Source: Planctomycetaceae bacterium UBA2671 (GTDB lineage Bacteria; Planctomycetota; Planctomycetia; Planctomycetales; Planctomycetaceae). Taken from it: DNA of 6,508 nt. A program made the position numbers and the translations under genes. The stretch's first letter is position 1. Every line of letters starts with the position of its first letter. Shown piece after piece: positions 5,411 through 6,508 of the stretch. The DNA lies in NCBI GenBank assembly GCA_002359185.1, contig DEML01000125.1, positions 28,642 through 35,149 on the forward strand, given 5' to 3'. Below the pieces are notes generated by a model. It ran no database searches. It was not told where the DNA came from and saw only the letters and a program-made list of their open reading frames with translations.

Positions 5411-6310
5411 TCATTCCCCGATTACAATTCCTTCTTCCTGAATCGTATATGGCACAATGGAATCTTCGCAGGCGCTGCCGCGATGTTTGGCAATATGAAG
5501 TGCTCGTCCCATTTTCATTCCCTCCCTGGTTTTTCCCATCAATATGATGGTATTGGCATTCGAGAGGATATCCCCGGAATCGAGCGGGCGGCTCAGTAAT
5601 TCATCCAGCATGACTTCCTGGGAGGTACATAGAATCATACTGGCAATTTGTGAATTCGGATAAGCATAACGGCTGACTTCTTCTGCATGGGCGCGGTAGT
5701 GGACTCGCAGCAAATCGCGAGCGACCCATTCGGAATCTTTTTTGAGAATCTGATTGTGAATATATTCAAAGATATCGAACTGAAAGGAATCACTCGGCTT
5801 ATCGCTCGGCTCGATCCCATCAATCACACAGCGTCGTACACCATGCACGAAATTTCCATAGAAGAAACGAATTGTGATATCCAGCTTTCTCGTCAGGTCA
5901 GCCTGCCATTCCCGGTACTCATCGGTATCGAGATCATCGCGCGTCACTCTTTTTCCCAGCTGCTGAAACGGGTGAATGCAATCGAAACGGCTTTTTTCAG
6001 CATCCCACAATTCCTCAGGATTTCGCAGTCGTTCGAGCGGCATTTCTTTCAGATCCCAGTCGGCAATCCGATTTGCATAGTCACTGTGATTTTGCGAATC
6101 TCCGCGAGCGGTCATATCGAAGAAGATTCCTCGTTGTCCCTCCTGATCCAACCCAGCTTTTGCGAACTGAATCCCCAGTTGCGTTTTACCGATTCCGGTT
6201 GCTCCGAGGATAACTGCCAGTTTCCCCGGCAATAAACCACCCCCCAGCATTTGATCGAGTTCCGGTAATCCCGTTGAGATTCTCTGCGATGTTTTAGAAA
6301 TACTTGCCAT
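5411..6310 (-). CDS. KaiC/RAD55-like RecA-fold ATPase, single domain
   Basis: This 299-residue cytosolic protein has one KaiC-type domain. In order: the N-terminal RISTGLPELDQMLGGGL (10-26), Walker A GATGIGKT (36-43), a Walker B strand ending CVIDG (161-165), the strand and sensor-like ILCTSQE (226-232), and the C-terminal block with GRALHIAKHRGS (268-279) and a closing GIVIG. Classical KaiC domains have a Glu pair after the second strand, as in FEEP; here it reads FFDMTARGD (63-71), and ADWDL (83-87) then matches the usual GWDL. The catalytic pair is therefore absent. Two charged stretches (about 95-148 and 189-222) look longer than in simple family members. Such proteins serve signalling, recombination or regulation and the role here is unknown; a RadA/Sms-like role is unlikely, as there is no zinc finger or Lon-like domain. 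ATG 6310 lacks a clear Shine-Dalgarno site but sits suitably before the conserved N-terminus. Confidence 0.88.
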   Translation of the reverse strand: MASISKTSQRISTGLPELDQMLGGGLLPGKLAVILGATGIGKTQLGIQFAKAGLDQEGQRGIFFDMTARGDSQNHSDYANRIADWDLKEMPLERLRNPEELWDAEKSRFDCIHPFQQLGKRVTRDDLDTDEYREWQADLTRKLDITIRFFYGNFVHGVRRCVIDGIEPSDKPSDSFQFDIFEYIHNQILKKDSEWVARDLLRVHYRAHAEEVSRYAYPNSQIASMILCTSQEVMLDELLSRPLDSGDILSNANTIILMGKTREGMKMGRALHIAKHRGSACEDSIVPYTIQEEGIVIGE

Positions 6311-6508
6311 ATTGATGCTGATTCTCTGCCATGAGACACGGATGTGGCTTCTGGTTTATCGGAGTACTCAAGAAGTTCGTTCCAGAAGATTACTGCAGTT
6401 TGCAGATTACTATAGCGGCTTTTTGATGGTTTGAGCCCTTTACTGTCCTTGCGATGGGTCTAAAACCCTCACCTTCAGGCGAAATCTTCAGGTTCTTTTC
6501 AACGTGGG
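6311..6508. other. Upstream region of the KaiC-like gene, no confident gene
   Basis: These 198 bp hold no gene I can support. A minus-strand frame is open from the window edge to a TAA at 6392-6390 (38 codons), which could be the end of a neighbouring gene. On the plus strand an ATG at 6454 is open to the edge for only 18 codons. TATAGT on the minus strand (6416-6411) could be a -10 box for the ATPase gene, but no good -35 lies at the right distance. AGATTACT occurs twice (6387-6394 and 6404-6411), and CTTCAGG twice near the edge (6473-6479 and 6486-6492). Confidence 0.3.

Noticed and set aside
5687..6235. 182-codon plus-strand open frame opposite the KaiC-like gene
   Set aside because: It is fully antisense to a gene with clear family motifs, has no recognisable domain of its own and no ribosome site; open antisense frames are common at this GC.
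5411..6310. Circadian clock system (kaiABC)
   Set aside because: There is a single domain rather than two, the catalytic Glu pair is missing, and no kaiA or kaiB is present.

Overview
The window looks like chromosomal DNA from a planctomycete, or a close relative in the PVC group, with roughly balanced GC. The main clues are an exported formylglycine sulfatase of the type these bacteria carry in large numbers, a long form of the YeiH/UPF0324 putative sulfate exporter, weak or absent Shine-Dalgarno sites at several starts, and AAG-rich octamer repeats between genes. This is inferred from gene content and style; there is no rRNA or other marker gene to prove it.

Layout: two gene blocks point towards each other. 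The plus-strand block (about 184-3329) is ribD (riboflavin biosynthesis), then a small DUF1294 membrane protein whose ATG overlaps the ribD stop codon, then after 30 bp a secreted type I sulfatase. The spacing suggests co-transcription. The minus-strand block reads from right to left: a single-domain KaiC/RAD55-like RecA-fold ATPase (6310-5411), then after 97 bp a 479-residue YeiH-type transporter (5314-3875), then after 71 bp a 92-residue single-span membrane protein of unknown function (3803-3525). The blocks converge on a 195 bp gap (3330-3524). That gap holds a long imperfect palindrome built of degenerate 8-bp units, a further degenerate copy of the same unit, and a small hairpin with a T-tract that may be the terminator of the plus-strand block.

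How the genes may work together: the sulfatase would release inorganic sulfate from sulfated substrates outside the cytoplasm, and the YeiH-like protein belongs to a family proposed to export sulfate. Their end-to-end position may reflect shared sulfur metabolism or may be chance. RibD is housekeeping. The ATPase has KaiC-family features (Walker A, Walker B, a CTSQE sensor-like motif, a K-x-R-G-S motif) but lacks the catalytic glutamate pair of classical KaiC domains, so a clock role should not be assumed.

The edges are unresolved. Bases 1-177 are open in the same frame as ribD but also contain a terminator-like hairpin. Bases 6311-6508 hold only short open frames and small direct repeats. 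I see no rRNA, tRNA, CRISPR array, transposase or phage gene. I found no clearly new multi-gene system; the best leads are the octamer palindrome, the YeiH plus small membrane protein pair, and the atypical KaiC-like ATPase.
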